Shown: positions 8,985 to 17,573 of the stretch, piece after piece
Layout: each line of letters begins with the position of its first letter
Position numbering within the stretch: position 1 is the stretch's first letter
From: JAWPMT01 sp965215825
GTDB taxonomy: Bacteria; Bacteroidota; Bacteroidia; Cytophagales; Cyclobacteriaceae
Length of the DNA stretch: 64,000 bases
Reading direction: 5' to 3'
Assembly (NCBI GenBank): GCA_965215825.1
Contig: CBDCEM010000003.1
Coordinates: forward strand, 434,001-498,000
Translations under genes and position numbers: made by a program
The notes under the pieces: model-generated
Told to the model about the DNA's origin: nothing
Database searches by the model: none
The model's input: only the letters and a program-made list of their open reading frames with translations

Positions 8985-10451
8985 ATGAAGACGTCTCCAG
9001 TAGCAATTTACTTTTTAATTGCTTTGTTTCTTATTTCGTGTTCTGCCGAAAACAAACAGGAAACACAGCAAACTGAATCAGATACTGCGATAACTGAAGT
9101 TCAAGAAACTGCTTCAACTACTGAAGAGACTGAACAAGTAGAAGAAGCCAAAAACATGCTATTGGTAGGTATTTGGCAAAGTCTGGATGACCCAACAAAT
9201 TTCATGGAGTTCACAGATACGGATTTAAACTGGTCTCCCGGGTCGGACACTTCTGAAACTGAACCTTACGAGTTGTCAAAGAATTGCTTAAATGCATCTA
9301 ATGAGTTTGCAATCGAGCTCCAAGACCCACAATATATCTCCGTAAAGAAAAGTGATTTGTGCTGGTACATTGTAAACATGGATGAAAACAACCTGGAATT
9401 GGCCTATGCGGGTCGTGGTAATACGACGAGATACAAAAAAGTCGAATCTGTTGTTGAAGCAGAAGTTCAGGAAGTAAAACCTACTTTTAACGGGATATTG
9501 ACGAATGTCAGCGAAACCGGGATTTATGGACTTTGGTCGATAACGGTGAAGTCAGACAATGAAGAAAAGCGTTTTCAATATGACAATGAACTTTCTCCTG
9601 AGGACAAGGTGGGATCACCAGTAGTAGTGGAGTTCAGTGTTAGGGAGGAAAGAAGTGAAATAGATGTCCTTTACCAGGACACAAATGGACTCACTTCGAT
9701 TTATAAAGAGTACAGTAGTGTAAAAAGAAATGATGGGAAAATTGACTCGGCCTGGAATAAAGTTGAAGGAATCATGATTGCAGAGCATTTAGCAGGGGAC
9801 ACCCCAGCGCCCTATTTCATTGAAACAGATGAAGGCGAGATGGTGCAATTCGAAGCATTCGTTGATGAAAATTATCAAGCACGCAATGGAGAACGGGTGA
9901 TTGTGTATTACCGAATGGAAGAAACAGTAACAGCTACGTCAATAGTGAAATTACATAACGGTGGAGAGTATACGCCGGAAGTGAACGAAATTATCTTATT
10001 CGTGGCCCGTTTGGATGAGAAAGCAGCTGCCGGCCAATTTGAGAAAATTGCCTTTGAAGTTGAAGAAGGCGGTGGGTTTACCCAATACGAACGTAGTATG
10101 GATGGGGCTTCCATCAAACTACTATCTGTAGCAAATTGCTCAGATCATGGATGTGATAGGTCAACTTATTACTTTTCGGAGAATCAACTGGTGATGGAGT
10201 TAAATGCAAAATCATATTGGGTAGGGCAGCAGGATCGTATTACCGAGAATCGGACTTATTTTGCTAATGAAAGTGAGATTCTTTGCCTGGAAAGAAAACT
10301 GGAGGGTGAAGGTGGATATGATGCTGTGTTAAAAGAACTACAAAACCTGCCTCACATAGAGGTAAAGTGTGGAGAGGCTTTCAACGTATCAAGTCTTGAT
10401 GAATTGAAGACTCTGACAGAAGAGAATGCTGAAGCTTACTTTTTTAGATAA
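8985..10451 (+). CDS. Large acidic lipoprotein, unknown family
   Basis: Signal peptide II with lipobox LISC (Cys19) followed by a Glu/Thr/Gln-rich spacer up to about residue 55, then roughly 430 residues with alternating beta strands. Residues 58-150 (LVGIWQSLDDPTNFMEFTD...YKK) look like a lipocalin-like or copper-resistance-like barrel of the kind that begins with GxWxS. Later repeats with EVNEI, VEGIM and FNGIL starts suggest two or three further beta domains. Four cysteines late in the protein (NCSDHGCD, CLER, KCGE) may pair. It is monocistronic. No catalytic motif seen; function unknown. Confidence 0.75.
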   Translation: MKTSPVAIYFLIALFLISCSAENKQETQQTESDTAITEVQETASTTEETEQVEEAKNMLLVGIWQSLDDPTNFMEFTDTDLNWSPGSDTSETEPYELSKNCLNASNEFAIELQDPQYISVKKSDLCWYIVNMDENNLELAYAGRGNTTRYKKVESVVEAEVQEVKPTFNGILTNVSETGIYGLWSITVKSDNEEKRFQYDNELSPEDKVGSPVVVEFSVREERSEIDVLYQDTNGLTSIYKEYSSVKRNDGKIDSAWNKVEGIMIAEHLAGDTPAPYFIETDEGEMVQFEAFVDENYQARNGERVIVYYRMEETVTATSIVKLHNGGEYTPEVNEIILFVARLDEKAAAGQFEKIAFEVEEGGGFTQYERSMDGASIKLLSVANCSDHGCDRSTYYFSENQLVMELNAKSYWVGQQDRITENRTYFANESEILCLERKLEGEGGYDAVLKELQNLPHIEVKCGEAFNVSSLDELKTLTEENAEAYFFR

Positions 10452-10563
10452 GAAAGGTTTAGGTGATGGAATAAATGCATAGACTTCTTTAAGTAGGAGG
10501 GCTTGCATCTTAGGAAAATCATGTATTTTCCATTCACCAAAACAAAACCTAACCTTTCAAAAC

Positions 10564-11241
10564 ATGATTATTTACGGCTGGAATTCCAAAAACATCAAAC
10601 AAGCTCCGTTAGGAGAGGCCTTTGAATGCCCGGATTGTCATCATAGGCACTCGGTGCTTGCCATTTTTGCTTCATACGTCCACATTTTTTGGATACCACT
10701 TTTTCCCTACCGAAAGCAAGCGCAGATTATATGCATGAATTGTGAACGAGCTGACGAGGATCGGGATCTTGAGCCTGAAATGAAGCAAAAGGTCCGTCAA
10801 CTTAAGGGGGCAGTTAAAATACCCTGGTGGATGTTTTCCGGCCTGGGTATGGTACTCATTTTAATTACGTTCGTTTTCGTCAATGAATTTTTTGATGGGC
10901 AGGAGCGCTCCTCAATGATTTCATCGCCAGAGGTTGGTGATGTCTATGTGATCCACGACCTGGAAGAAACATCTGAATATGACCATTATTTAATGAAAGT
11001 ACTCACTGCGACGGATGATAGCCTTTATGTTACTGTGACGTCTTATTCTTATAATGGTGTGGTGAATCAACTTGATCCCAAAGATGGCTTTTATGATATC
11101 TCTTATGCTATTCATAAAGGTGAGATTGCTAGACAAGACGAGTCCGGTGAATTAAAACGTGTCTACAGAGATTATTCGGCTTATTCCGGATTTGATCGGG
11201 TGGTAGAGTACGTTATTCCGGAAATAGCCGAACCTGAATAG
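10564..11241 (+). CDS. Zinc-ribbon membrane protein, unknown function
   Basis: A 225-residue protein. The N-terminal 65 residues carry CPDC and CMNC pairs 35 residues apart, a zinc-ribbon pattern, with a hydrophobic stretch between them (VLAIFASYVHIFWIPLFPY) like the zinc-ribbon proteins annotated zf-ribbon 15. A single transmembrane helix follows at about residues 93-112 and the remaining 110 residues form a soluble beta-rich domain (VGDVYVIHD, YLMKVLTATDDSLYVTVTSYSY). It lies 112 bp downstream of the lipoprotein gene with no visible terminator between. The topology is inferred; the function is not known. Confidence 0.75.
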   Translation: MIIYGWNSKNIKQAPLGEAFECPDCHHRHSVLAIFASYVHIFWIPLFPYRKQAQIICMNCERADEDRDLEPEMKQKVRQLKGAVKIPWWMFSGLGMVLILITFVFVNEFFDGQERSSMISSPEVGDVYVIHDLEETSEYDHYLMKVLTATDDSLYVTVTSYSYNGVVNQLDPKDGFYDISYAIHKGEIARQDESGELKRVYRDYSAYSGFDRVVEYVIPEIAEPE

Positions 11242-11265
11242 TTGTGTTTGCCTTTTGAAAAGATG

Positions 11266-11973
11266 CTATTTCAATTTGTATAAATAAGGATTTCTACCCG
11301 GGGATTCTTTTTTCAGTTGTGGCAAACGCTCGAAAATACCACTTGATAGCATCTTCTTCTGGAATCTGCTTCGGTCTACTCTTTCTTCCAGGATAGCTTG
11401 ATGTAAGGTGTGCAATTGCGGCATCGTAAAAGCATCCGGCAACAAATTGTAGGTTACATGTTCATGCTTTATGTCTTCCTTGAGGCGTTGCCTGGCTGTT
11501 TCTACTATTTGTCCATGATCCAGCCACATCGACGGGATTTTATCAAAACTGAACCAGGCTACTTCTTCATCAAACTCACCAGGTACGGGATAGGTGGTGG
11601 CGATATCTACTAACGAGTAATAGGAGAGCGTTACAAAACGCTGGTTAATGAAGGAGTCCTTCTTCCAGGGAAGCCCATTCTTCTCAAAGAAGTATTTGAA
11701 ATCTGCTCCAAACTGACGATCACTGGCTCCAAATACATCCAGGAATTTCAGATGAGCATGATCAAGGCCTGTTCGAAGCTTTAGGGTGTTTATCGCTGCA
11801 GCATCAACCGATTCCTGTTTGCCAATGTAACCACCAGGAAGCACCCATTTTTCACCTAACCTTAGCAATAGACATTTTAACTTCCCTTGTTCGTATCCAA
11901 TGATTACAAGATCGATCGATAGATTAGGAAGAAAGTAATTCCCGCCATTTTCAATGATGTCCTTCACCTCCAT
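11266..11973 (-). CDS. NrtR/AraR-type transcriptional regulator: degenerate Nudix domain plus winged helix
   Basis: Residues about 12-150 form a Nudix fold (LSIDLVIIGYEQGKLKCLLL, WVLPGGYIG) and residues 155-235 a winged-helix domain (MPQLHTLHQAILEERVDRSRFQKKML.SGIFE). The Nudix box keeps G-x5-E, but the R-E and E-E catalytic positions are Asn-Thr and Leu-Arg, so hydrolysis is unlikely; this is the state of NrtR-family sensors, including the arabinose regulator AraR of Bacteroides. The frame is open to 12045, but that would place two palindromic operators inside the gene, so the ATG at 11973 (MEVKDI) is chosen. The divergent GH3 beta-glucosidase and shared operators make a sugar-responsive repressor of that gene likely. 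Confidence 0.88.
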   Translation of the reverse strand: MEVKDIIENGGNYFLPNLSIDLVIIGYEQGKLKCLLLRLGEKWVLPGGYIGKQESVDAAAINTLKLRTGLDHAHLKFLDVFGASDRQFGADFKYFFEKNGLPWKKDSFINQRFVTLSYYSLVDIATTYPVPGEFDEEVAWFSFDKIPSMWLDHGQIVETARQRLKEDIKHEHVTYNLLPDAFTMPQLHTLHQAILEERVDRSRFQKKMLSSGIFERLPQLKKESPGRNPYLYKLK

Positions 11974-11989
11974 AACAACAAAAATAACA

Positions 11990-12010
11990 TATGTGACACG
12001 TTGACACATA
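11990..12010. promoter_or_regulatory. Palindromic operator 1 of the Nudix regulator
   Basis: Inverted repeat TATGTG-N9-CACATA with inner CA/TG symmetry. It lies 17 bases upstream of the regulator start and covers the candidate -33 TTG (12001-12003) of the bglX promoter. Its centre is 36 bp from that of operator 2, and both share the pattern TNTGTGnC-N5-GnCACANA. Confidence 0.7.
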
Positions 12011-12029
12011 AAGTATTTTTCTATATTTG
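12001..12029 (+). promoter_or_regulatory. Bacteroidota-type promoter of the GH3 gene
   Basis: A TTG at 12001-12003 and TATATTTG at 12022-12029 match the TTTG / TAnnTTTG elements of Bacteroidota housekeeping promoters with an 18-base spacer. The predicted start is about 20 bases before the ATG at 12057. Both elements overlap the operators, so repression by occlusion is expected. Confidence 0.6.
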
Positions 12030-12046
12030 TGACTAATTGCCACAAA
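12026..12046. promoter_or_regulatory. Palindromic operator 2 of the Nudix regulator
   Basis: Inverted repeat TTTGTG-N9-CACAAA, matching operator 1 in arm sequence TGTG/CACA and in the same 21-bp overall length. It begins inside the -7 element of the GH3 promoter and ends 10 bases before that gene's start codon. Confidence 0.7.
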
Positions 12047-12056
12047 TTAGATTTCT

Positions 12057-14498
12057 ATGAAACGTTTTTTTAAAATCATTCTGATTGTTGTGATTGCTCT
12101 TATTGTCCTGATAGGAGGTACAGGATTTTTTGTCTTCAATTTTTTCAATAATACTTATCTCGATTTTGAGTCAGCTTATGCTGACAGACCGATAATCGAA
12201 GAATTGATCGTGGATGGCTACACCTTCACGGATCGCAATGGGAATGGCCAGTTGGATGTTTATGAAGACGATAGAGCGAACATGGAAGAAAGAGTGGGCG
12301 ATCTTCGTTCACAAATGACATTAGAGGAAAAACTTCATTTGCTAAAAGGGTCCGGCCTGGCTTCCGCGATGGGACAGGGAGAGCCTGATGGAATTGCCGG
12401 AGCTGTTGGCACGATCGTGCCTACACCCCGTTTAGGATTGCCTACAATCTATTTGTCTGATGGCCCAGCAGGCTTGCGTATTCAACCAACCAGAGAAGGA
12501 GATACGGATACCTATTATTGTACGGCGTTCCCTATTGCTACTTTATTGGCGTCTACCTGGAATGAGGACCTGGTCTATGCAGTAGGTGATGCCATGGGAA
12601 ACGAAGCGTTGGAGTATGGAATTGACGTAATTCTTGGGCCCGGGGCGAACATTCATAGGCATCCTTTATGTGGACGAAATTTCGAGTATTATTCCGAAGA
12701 CCCTCTACTAACGGGGTATATGGGCGCAGCGGTTATTAATGGCATTGAATCGAATGGTGTTGGAACATCGGTCAAGCACTACGTAGCTAACAACCAGGAA
12801 ACTGAACGTAATTTCAACGATGTGATCATTTCGGAAAGAGCCTTGAGAGAGATCTATTTGAAAGGCTTTGAAATTCTAGTGAAAGAAGCTCAACCATGGA
12901 CCATCATGTCTTCCTACAATAAAGTGAATGGCACTTATACATCTCAAAGTAGATATCTGTTGACAGATGTCTTGCGTGATGATTGGGGGTTTGAAGGGTT
13001 GGTGATGACTGATTGGTTCGGTGGGAAAAATGTTAGTGAGCAGATCATGGCGGGAAATGACCTGCTGGAACCGGGTACCAAAAAACAATGGGATGCGTTG
13101 ATCGAAGCTCAAAAAGACGGCTCACTTTCTATGGAAGCGATAGACCTTTCTGTGGGCCGTATCCTTGAGTTGATTCTAAAGTCAAGAAAGATGCAAAATT
13201 ATGCTTTCAACAATGACCCGAATTTAGAAGCCCATGCGCAGATAACTCGTCAATCAGCAGCTGAGGGGATGGTTTTGCTGAAAAATGAAAATACACTTCC
13301 TTTATCTGCTGGTCAGAATGTGGCCCTGCTAGGGGTGACTTCCTATGAGTTCATTGCTGGAGGTACTGGATCCGGAGATGTGAATGAAGCTTATACAGTG
13401 TCCCTGGAAGAAGGATTACGAAATGCCGGGTTCAGTATCAATCAAGCCGCGAAAGATACCTATCAGGCGCACCGTGACGCGAATCCGGAAGGATTTGTAA
13501 AACCTGAAGGAATGGACGTGATATTCTCACCTTACGATCCTCCGGAAATGAGCTTTTCAGCTAATCAATTGACAGATATTGTTGGCTCTTCTGATGTAGG
13601 TATTCTTACGATTGGAAGAAATTCCGGAGAAGGAGGAGATAGGGTAGAACAAGATGATTTCCTGCTTTCTGATCAAGAACAAGAAATGGTCAAGATGGTA
13701 TCACAAGCCTACCAAGATGCGAATAAACAATTAATTGTTGTGTTGAACATTGGTGGAGTAATAGAAACGACCAGTTGGAAAGATCAACCAAATGCGATTT
13801 TGCTGGCCTGGCAGGGAGGTCAGGAAGGGGGGAATTCCGTCGCGGATCTGTTGTCTGGCAAAATTAACCCAAGTGGTAAACTGCCTATGACATTCCCTGT
13901 AAATATGTCAGATCATGCATCAGACGCTAATTTTCCCAAAAGTGGTGAGCAATGGAGTGCTGGTCAGATGTTCATGGGACTGTTGATGCCTCCGGAAGAA
14001 CGGCCGGATGCTGAGAAAATACGCAACAAGGATTTTACACACTATGATGAAGGTGTCTATGTGGGGTACCGGCATTTTGATAAGACGAAAATGCAAGTTT
14101 CCTATCCGTTCGGGTATGGACTTTCTTACACCAGTTTTGATTACGAAGAACCTGAAGTAACGGTAGAGAATGATACGCTAAAGTTGACAGTTGCTATCAA
14201 GAATTCAGGAAATGTTGCGGGTAAGGAAGTTGTGCAGGTATACACCGAGAAGCTCAATTCCTCAATTGATAGACCTGTGCAGGAATTAAAGGCATTTTCA
14301 AAGACCAATACGATTGCTCCGGGAGAAAGTAAGGAAATGAATTTCGCCATTCCGGTTTCGGAACTTCGTTATTGGGACGAGGCCAAAAAAAGCTGGGCCC
14401 TAGAGCCGGGTGCCTATCACGTGAAAGTAGGTGCATCATCCAGAGACATTCGAAGTGAGAAGATGGTGGAATTGACCTGTCCGCCAGTTTGTGAGTAG
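12057..14498 (+). CDS. bglX: GH3 beta-glucosidase (BglX type) with N-terminal anchor and EF-hand-like loop
   Basis: An 813-residue exo-acting beta-glycosidase, probably periplasmic or tethered by the N-terminal hydrophobic segment (residues 3-32), releasing glucose or xylose from oligosaccharides. After an EF-hand-like calcium loop (DRNGNGQLDVYED, about residue 60) comes the GH3 N-terminal barrel with LSDGPAGLR, FEYYSEDP, SVKHYVANNQE and the nucleophile Asp319 in GLVMTDWFGG. The GH3 C-terminal domain runs from about 400 to 620 (GMVLLKNENTLPL, ILTIGRNSGEGGDR), and a fibronectin-III-like domain from about 700 to the end after YPFGYGLSYTSF. It is controlled by two operators shared with the divergent Nudix-type regulator. 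Identification is secure; the exact sugar is inferred. Confidence 0.95.
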   Translation: MKRFFKIILIVVIALIVLIGGTGFFVFNFFNNTYLDFESAYADRPIIEELIVDGYTFTDRNGNGQLDVYEDDRANMEERVGDLRSQMTLEEKLHLLKGSGLASAMGQGEPDGIAGAVGTIVPTPRLGLPTIYLSDGPAGLRIQPTREGDTDTYYCTAFPIATLLASTWNEDLVYAVGDAMGNEALEYGIDVILGPGANIHRHPLCGRNFEYYSEDPLLTGYMGAAVINGIESNGVGTSVKHYVANNQETERNFNDVIISERALREIYLKGFEILVKEAQPWTIMSSYNKVNGTYTSQSRYLLTDVLRDDWGFEGLVMTDWFGGKNVSEQIMAGNDLLEPGTKKQWDALIEAQKDGSLSMEAIDLSVGRILELILKSRKMQNYAFNNDPNLEAHAQITRQSAAEGMVLLKNENTLPLSAGQNVALLGVTSYEFIAGGTGSGDVNEAYTVSLEEGLRNAGFSINQAAKDTYQAHRDANPEGFVKPEGMDVIFSPYDPPEMSFSANQLTDIVGSSDVGILTIGRNSGEGGDRVEQDDFLLSDQEQEMVKMVSQAYQDANKQLIVVLNIGGVIETTSWKDQPNAILLAWQGGQEGGNSVADLLSGKINPSGKLPMTFPVNMSDHASDANFPKSGEQWSAGQMFMGLLMPPEERPDAEKIRNKDFTHYDEGVYVGYRHFDKTKMQVSYPFGYGLSYTSFDYEEPEVTVENDTLKLTVAIKNSGNVAGKEVVQVYTEKLNSSIDRPVQELKAFSKTNTIAPGESKEMNFAIPVSELRYWDEAKKSWALEPGAYHVKVGASSRDIRSEKMVELTCPPVCE

Positions 14499-14562
14499 AT
14501 GTCCTATAGCACCATTGCCGGTTTCTGACGGGTTTTCATAAGATTGAACTGGTAGTAAATGC

Positions 14563-14913
14563 CTATCTCTCATGTTTAATCCCTGCATCCTCAATCAGGA
14601 ATAATCCGTAATTTCTGATTGTTTCAATTATTGGAACACAAGTCTTTCCTTTTTCGGTCATGGAGTACTCTACCTTGGGAGGTACAACTGGGTAGACTTT
14701 GCGATGAATGAACCCTTCCGCTTCAAGTTCCCTTAATTGTGTGGTGAGCATCTTATCGGTAATGTGGCTGATATCCCTCTTTAGTTCACTGAATCTCATC
14801 ACCCTATCCTTTAGTCGCCACAAGATGGGCATCTTCCAAGTGCCCCCAATTCGATCCATTGCGAACTCTACAGGATTGTAGTAGAGCTTATTCTTATACA
14901 TGAATTCAGGCAT
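14563..14913 (-). CDS. HxlR-family winged-helix regulator without the N-terminal redox cysteine
   Basis: A 116-residue MarR/HxlR-type regulator. Family landmarks are PVEFAMDRIGGTWKMPILWRL, RFSELKRDISHITDKMLTTQLRELEAEGFI.RKVYPVVPPKVEYSMTEKG and the C-terminal dimerisation helix. Most HxlR proteins that sense quinones or aldehydes have a Cys directly before the P of this first motif; here it is Asn (YYNPVE), so thiol sensing at that site is not possible. It is divergent from the DJ-1 lipoprotein gene, and the intergenic DNA holds ATACTT/AAGTAT repeats that probably form its operator. Family firm, effector unknown. Confidence 0.92.
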   Translation of the reverse strand: MPEFMYKNKLYYNPVEFAMDRIGGTWKMPILWRLKDRVMRFSELKRDISHITDKMLTTQLRELEAEGFIHRKVYPVVPPKVEYSMTEKGKTCVPIIETIRNYGLFLIEDAGIKHER

Positions 14914-14931
14914 AACTAATTGATTTTCAGT

Positions 14932-14972
14932 ATACTTTCTTTTTTGTAAGTATCTCTATTCTGGGTAAGTAT
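14932..14972. promoter_or_regulatory. Candidate HxlR operator
   Basis: ATACTT (14932-14937) and AAGTAT (14948-14953) form an inverted repeat with a 10-base spacer, and GTAAGTAT is repeated 19 bases further (14965-14972). TACTT-type palindromes are typical HxlR sites. It lies 19 bases upstream of the HxlR start and 51 bases upstream of the DJ-1 lipoprotein gene. Confidence 0.5.
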
Positions 14973-15023
14973 GGTTATAAATATAGGGTATAATGTCAGA
15001 TTTGCCTCATAAATCGTTCAGAC

Positions 15024-15878
15024 ATGAAAAACTTATTGACAATCATCATTATAAGTGCTTTGGTTCTCATGGGATGTGAATCAAAGTCACAGAATACAAA
15101 TAATCAAAAGATGGATACCGCAGTAAAAGAAACGCAACAATATGTACATGCGCACGGAATGCCAGTTAAAGGTAAGATTTTAATGGTTGTGAGCAGTCCG
15201 ACCGTATCTCAGCAAACCGGCTGGCCGATTGGATTTTGGGCTGCAGAATTGACACACCCTTTACATGTGTTTCAGGAAGCGGGCTATGAGGTGGAATTGG
15301 CATCTACCAGGGGCGGAGTGGTCCTCATGGACAGTTATTCCGATCCGACAGATGCCAGTGGCTATTCAGCTCATGACGTGATCTCTCTGGGGTACATGCA
15401 GCAAGATTGGTTCAATGACTTTTTGAAAGATACCAAGCAATTGTCAGCTGTCAATATGGATCAGTATGATGCGATTTTCCTTGTAGGAGGACAGGGACCT
15501 ATGTATACCTATCGCGGAAATGAAGGACTTGAGACTTTATTTACTTCATTTTATGAAGCTGGCAAGCCAAGCGCGTCTGTTTGCCATTCGACGACTTTGT
15601 TGTTAGGAGCCAGGGATAGTCGTGGGGAGTTATTGGTAAAGGGAAAAACCTGGACCGGCTTTGCCAATTCGGAAGAGGATTTTGCAGATCAGGCGGTAGG
15701 TCAAAAGATCCAACCCTACCGAATTGAGGATGAAGCCAGAAAAATAACCGGAACCAACTTCAAAGTAGCTCCACCTTTCTCTTCTTATGCGATTGCCGAC
15801 GGTAATTTGATCACTGGCCAGCAACAGAATTCAGGAGCTGCTGCGGCCCGATTGGTAGTGGAACAGCTCACGAAGTGA
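15024..15878 (+). CDS. DJ-1/PfpI (Hsp31-like) family lipoprotein
   Basis: A 284-residue protein with lipobox LMGC (Cys18) and a polar linker, then a class I glutamine-amidotransferase-like fold from about residue 50. The nucleophile elbow is SVCHST (Cys187 followed by His188) and TGWPIGFWAAELTHP carries the conserved Glu of the DJ-1/Hsp31 site; GPMYTYRGNEGLETL is also characteristic. Cytosolic relatives are glyoxalase III, deglycase or chaperone-like; an envelope-anchored form suggests handling of reactive carbonyls in the periplasm, which is inference. It is divergent from an HxlR regulator and probably its target. Confidence 0.88.
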   Translation: MKNLLTIIIISALVLMGCESKSQNTNNQKMDTAVKETQQYVHAHGMPVKGKILMVVSSPTVSQQTGWPIGFWAAELTHPLHVFQEAGYEVELASTRGGVVLMDSYSDPTDASGYSAHDVISLGYMQQDWFNDFLKDTKQLSAVNMDQYDAIFLVGGQGPMYTYRGNEGLETLFTSFYEAGKPSASVCHSTTLLLGARDSRGELLVKGKTWTGFANSEEDFADQAVGQKIQPYRIEDEARKITGTNFKVAPPFSSYAIADGNLITGQQQNSGAAAARLVVEQLTK

Positions 15879-15976
15879 TGATAAGCCTGATTTACTTGTA
15901 ATGACGACAAATTGAAATGTCTCATTGCTCGTCGAAAATGGACATTTCTCTTTTTTTAAAAAAACAAGCATTCGCT

Positions 15977-16588
15977 ATGAAGACTATTCTTCTATTGCTC
16001 ATAGCCCCGCTGCTAATTTTAAGTAACGCATCTAGTCAGAGCCTGGAACTTATGCCAGGGTCCGAGCGTATTTTCGTGGATGGCCAATGGCTGAGCACGC
16101 TTGATGAAGATCGGAAGTGGTCGCTGTTCAGTCGGTCTCGGGCGACTACAGATTATGATGAAAATAACAATTTGTTTACAGGAGCGTATCTCAACTACAC
16201 GACCAAATATGGTGTTGGTGGGACGGTATTGGGGCGTATTTCAAATTTTGGCGCAGGAAGTGATGCAGGTGTGCATTTTTTCAAGGCAAATGGTACCTGG
16301 ATGGTGTATGCACTTGCTTCTATAGCTTTAAGTGCGGACCTTAGTTATGGCTGGTTTTCTATACTGCGATATACTCCCGATCTGTCTGATAGATGGAAGC
16401 TTTATACAAGTTTAGAACTTTTCTCCAGCTTTATAGAAACAGGTCATGTTACTAGTGTGCAGCGGATGAGAATCGGAGTAAGTTGGGATAATTACCAGTT
16501 CGGTTTGGCACTAAACCTGTCGGGATCGGGAACACAGTACCAGCAAACGGACTCCAATCCGGGATTATTTATTAGAAAACAATTTTAG
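15977..16588 (+). CDS. Secreted or outer-membrane beta-strand protein, unknown
   Basis: The ATG at 15977 gives a clean signal peptide (MKTILLLLIAPLLILSNASSQ); the open frame from 15917 would bury it behind 20 polar residues. The mature 180 residues are made of amphipathic strands rich in Tyr, Gly and Trp with a final Phe (LFIRKQF), the usual end of a small outer-membrane barrel inserted by BAM. Motifs such as TGAYLNYTTKYGVGGTVLGRIS and YQFGLALNLSGSG fit eight to ten barrel strands. Only two bases separate it from the following oxidoreductase gene, so they are co-transcribed. No named family recognised. Confidence 0.75.
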   Translation: MKTILLLLIAPLLILSNASSQSLELMPGSERIFVDGQWLSTLDEDRKWSLFSRSRATTDYDENNNLFTGAYLNYTTKYGVGGTVLGRISNFGAGSDAGVHFFKANGTWMVYALASIALSADLSYGWFSILRYTPDLSDRWKLYTSLELFSSFIETGHVTSVQRMRIGVSWDNYQFGLALNLSGSGTQYQQTDSNPGLFIRKQF

Positions 16589-16590
16589 AG

Positions 16591-17208
16591 ATGAAAATAG
16601 CCATTATAGGAACCGGAAATGTAGGTGGGGCCTTAGCTACTAAGTGGTCTGTTGCCGGTCATCAGATCTTTTTAGGAGTGAGAGATACGTCCAATTTTAT
16701 AAGAAAAGAATTGCTCGAAAATTCGAACACCAGGGTACATGCTATAAAGGAAGCTGTAGCCCGGTCAGAAGTTGTTTTGATTGCCACACCAGCCAGCGTA
16801 GCGATCGGAGTAGCCCAGTCGTTAGGGGACACAAAGGGAAAAGTGATCATCGATAGTATGAACATCGTACGGGGCAATGGGCCTGTTGGGTATAATAGTA
16901 CCAGTAGTGCGATCCTGGATCATACGACAACTCGTGATGTTGCGAAATGCTTCAATACTACGGGGTTCAACAACATGGAAGATACCCAATATAATAAGCA
17001 TCAAATTGACGCCTTTACAGCGGGGGATAGTACCAAAGCCAAAGAGGTTGCGATGCAGCTAGCCATGGATGCCGGTTTTGGTGCATGCTACGATGTTGGT
17101 GGAAATGATAAATTCCAATTGATGGAACAGTTTGCGTATTTCTGGATCAATCTGGCCATGATTCAGGGACAGGGTAGAGAGATCGCGTTTAAGTTGTTAA
17201 AGCGCTAG
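16591..17208 (+). CDS. NADP-dependent F420-reductase-like (COG2085) dinucleotide-binding protein
   Basis: A 205-residue Rossmann protein beginning directly with the nucleotide loop MKIAIIGTGNVGGALA. The segments IFLGVRD, VVLIATPA and VIIDSMN.V match the NADP oxidoreductase coenzyme-F420-dependent (COG2085) family, and TTRDVAKCFNTTGFNNMED with FQLMEQFAYFWINLAM matches its short C-terminal helical half. In organisms that lack F420, members probably reduce other NAD(P)-linked substrates, so the reaction is unknown here. The gene starts two bases after the small outer-membrane protein gene. Confidence 0.85.
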   Translation: MKIAIIGTGNVGGALATKWSVAGHQIFLGVRDTSNFIRKELLENSNTRVHAIKEAVARSEVVLIATPASVAIGVAQSLGDTKGKVIIDSMNIVRGNGPVGYNSTSSAILDHTTTRDVAKCFNTTGFNNMEDTQYNKHQIDAFTAGDSTKAKEVAMQLAMDAGFGACYDVGGNDKFQLMEQFAYFWINLAMIQGQGREIAFKLLKR

Positions 17209-17232
17209 TGGGTCGACAGGTCTTTATTACCG

Positions 17233-17537
17233 TTACACAATGGATTCATTGATTATATAAATCGTGTCCTTTGTTTCTTTTGTTGGTGATCCATTATCCA
17301 TCAGAGAATCCTGGAAAGCGATGAGCCTCGAATTGCCCTCGTTGGCTTCAATTTTTTTTTAAAATCGAGTGTCAGACCTTGCCCTACTAACGAAACTTTG
17401 ATTCTGGTTCCATTCAGTGTCCAGTTCTTATATTCAGGAGACTCCTCGTACTCGAAAGCAAAACAACTTTGCTGAATGCCTTGTTCTTGATAATAGAAAT
17501 TGCATTCGGAGCAATGATGATCTAGGATAAAAAGTAC
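17233..17537 (-). pseudogene. Frameshifted remnant of a small protein gene
   Basis: Read on the minus strand, a frame rich in coding character (ECNFYYQEQ, FAFEYEESPEYKNWTLNG) runs into a run of nine A residues (9 T on the plus strand at 17352-17360) and hits a stop soon after. Shifting one base at that run continues into IEANEGNSRLIAFQDSL and TKETKDTIYIINESI before TAA. No start codon exists in the first frame before an upstream stop (17538-17540), so the 5' end also seems lost. This is either a decayed gene or, for the internal shift, a homopolymer sequencing error. The original family was not recognised. Confidence 0.5.
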
Positions 17538-17573
17538 TCAGGATCATTTACTTTTATGAGGGCTAAAATCAAC

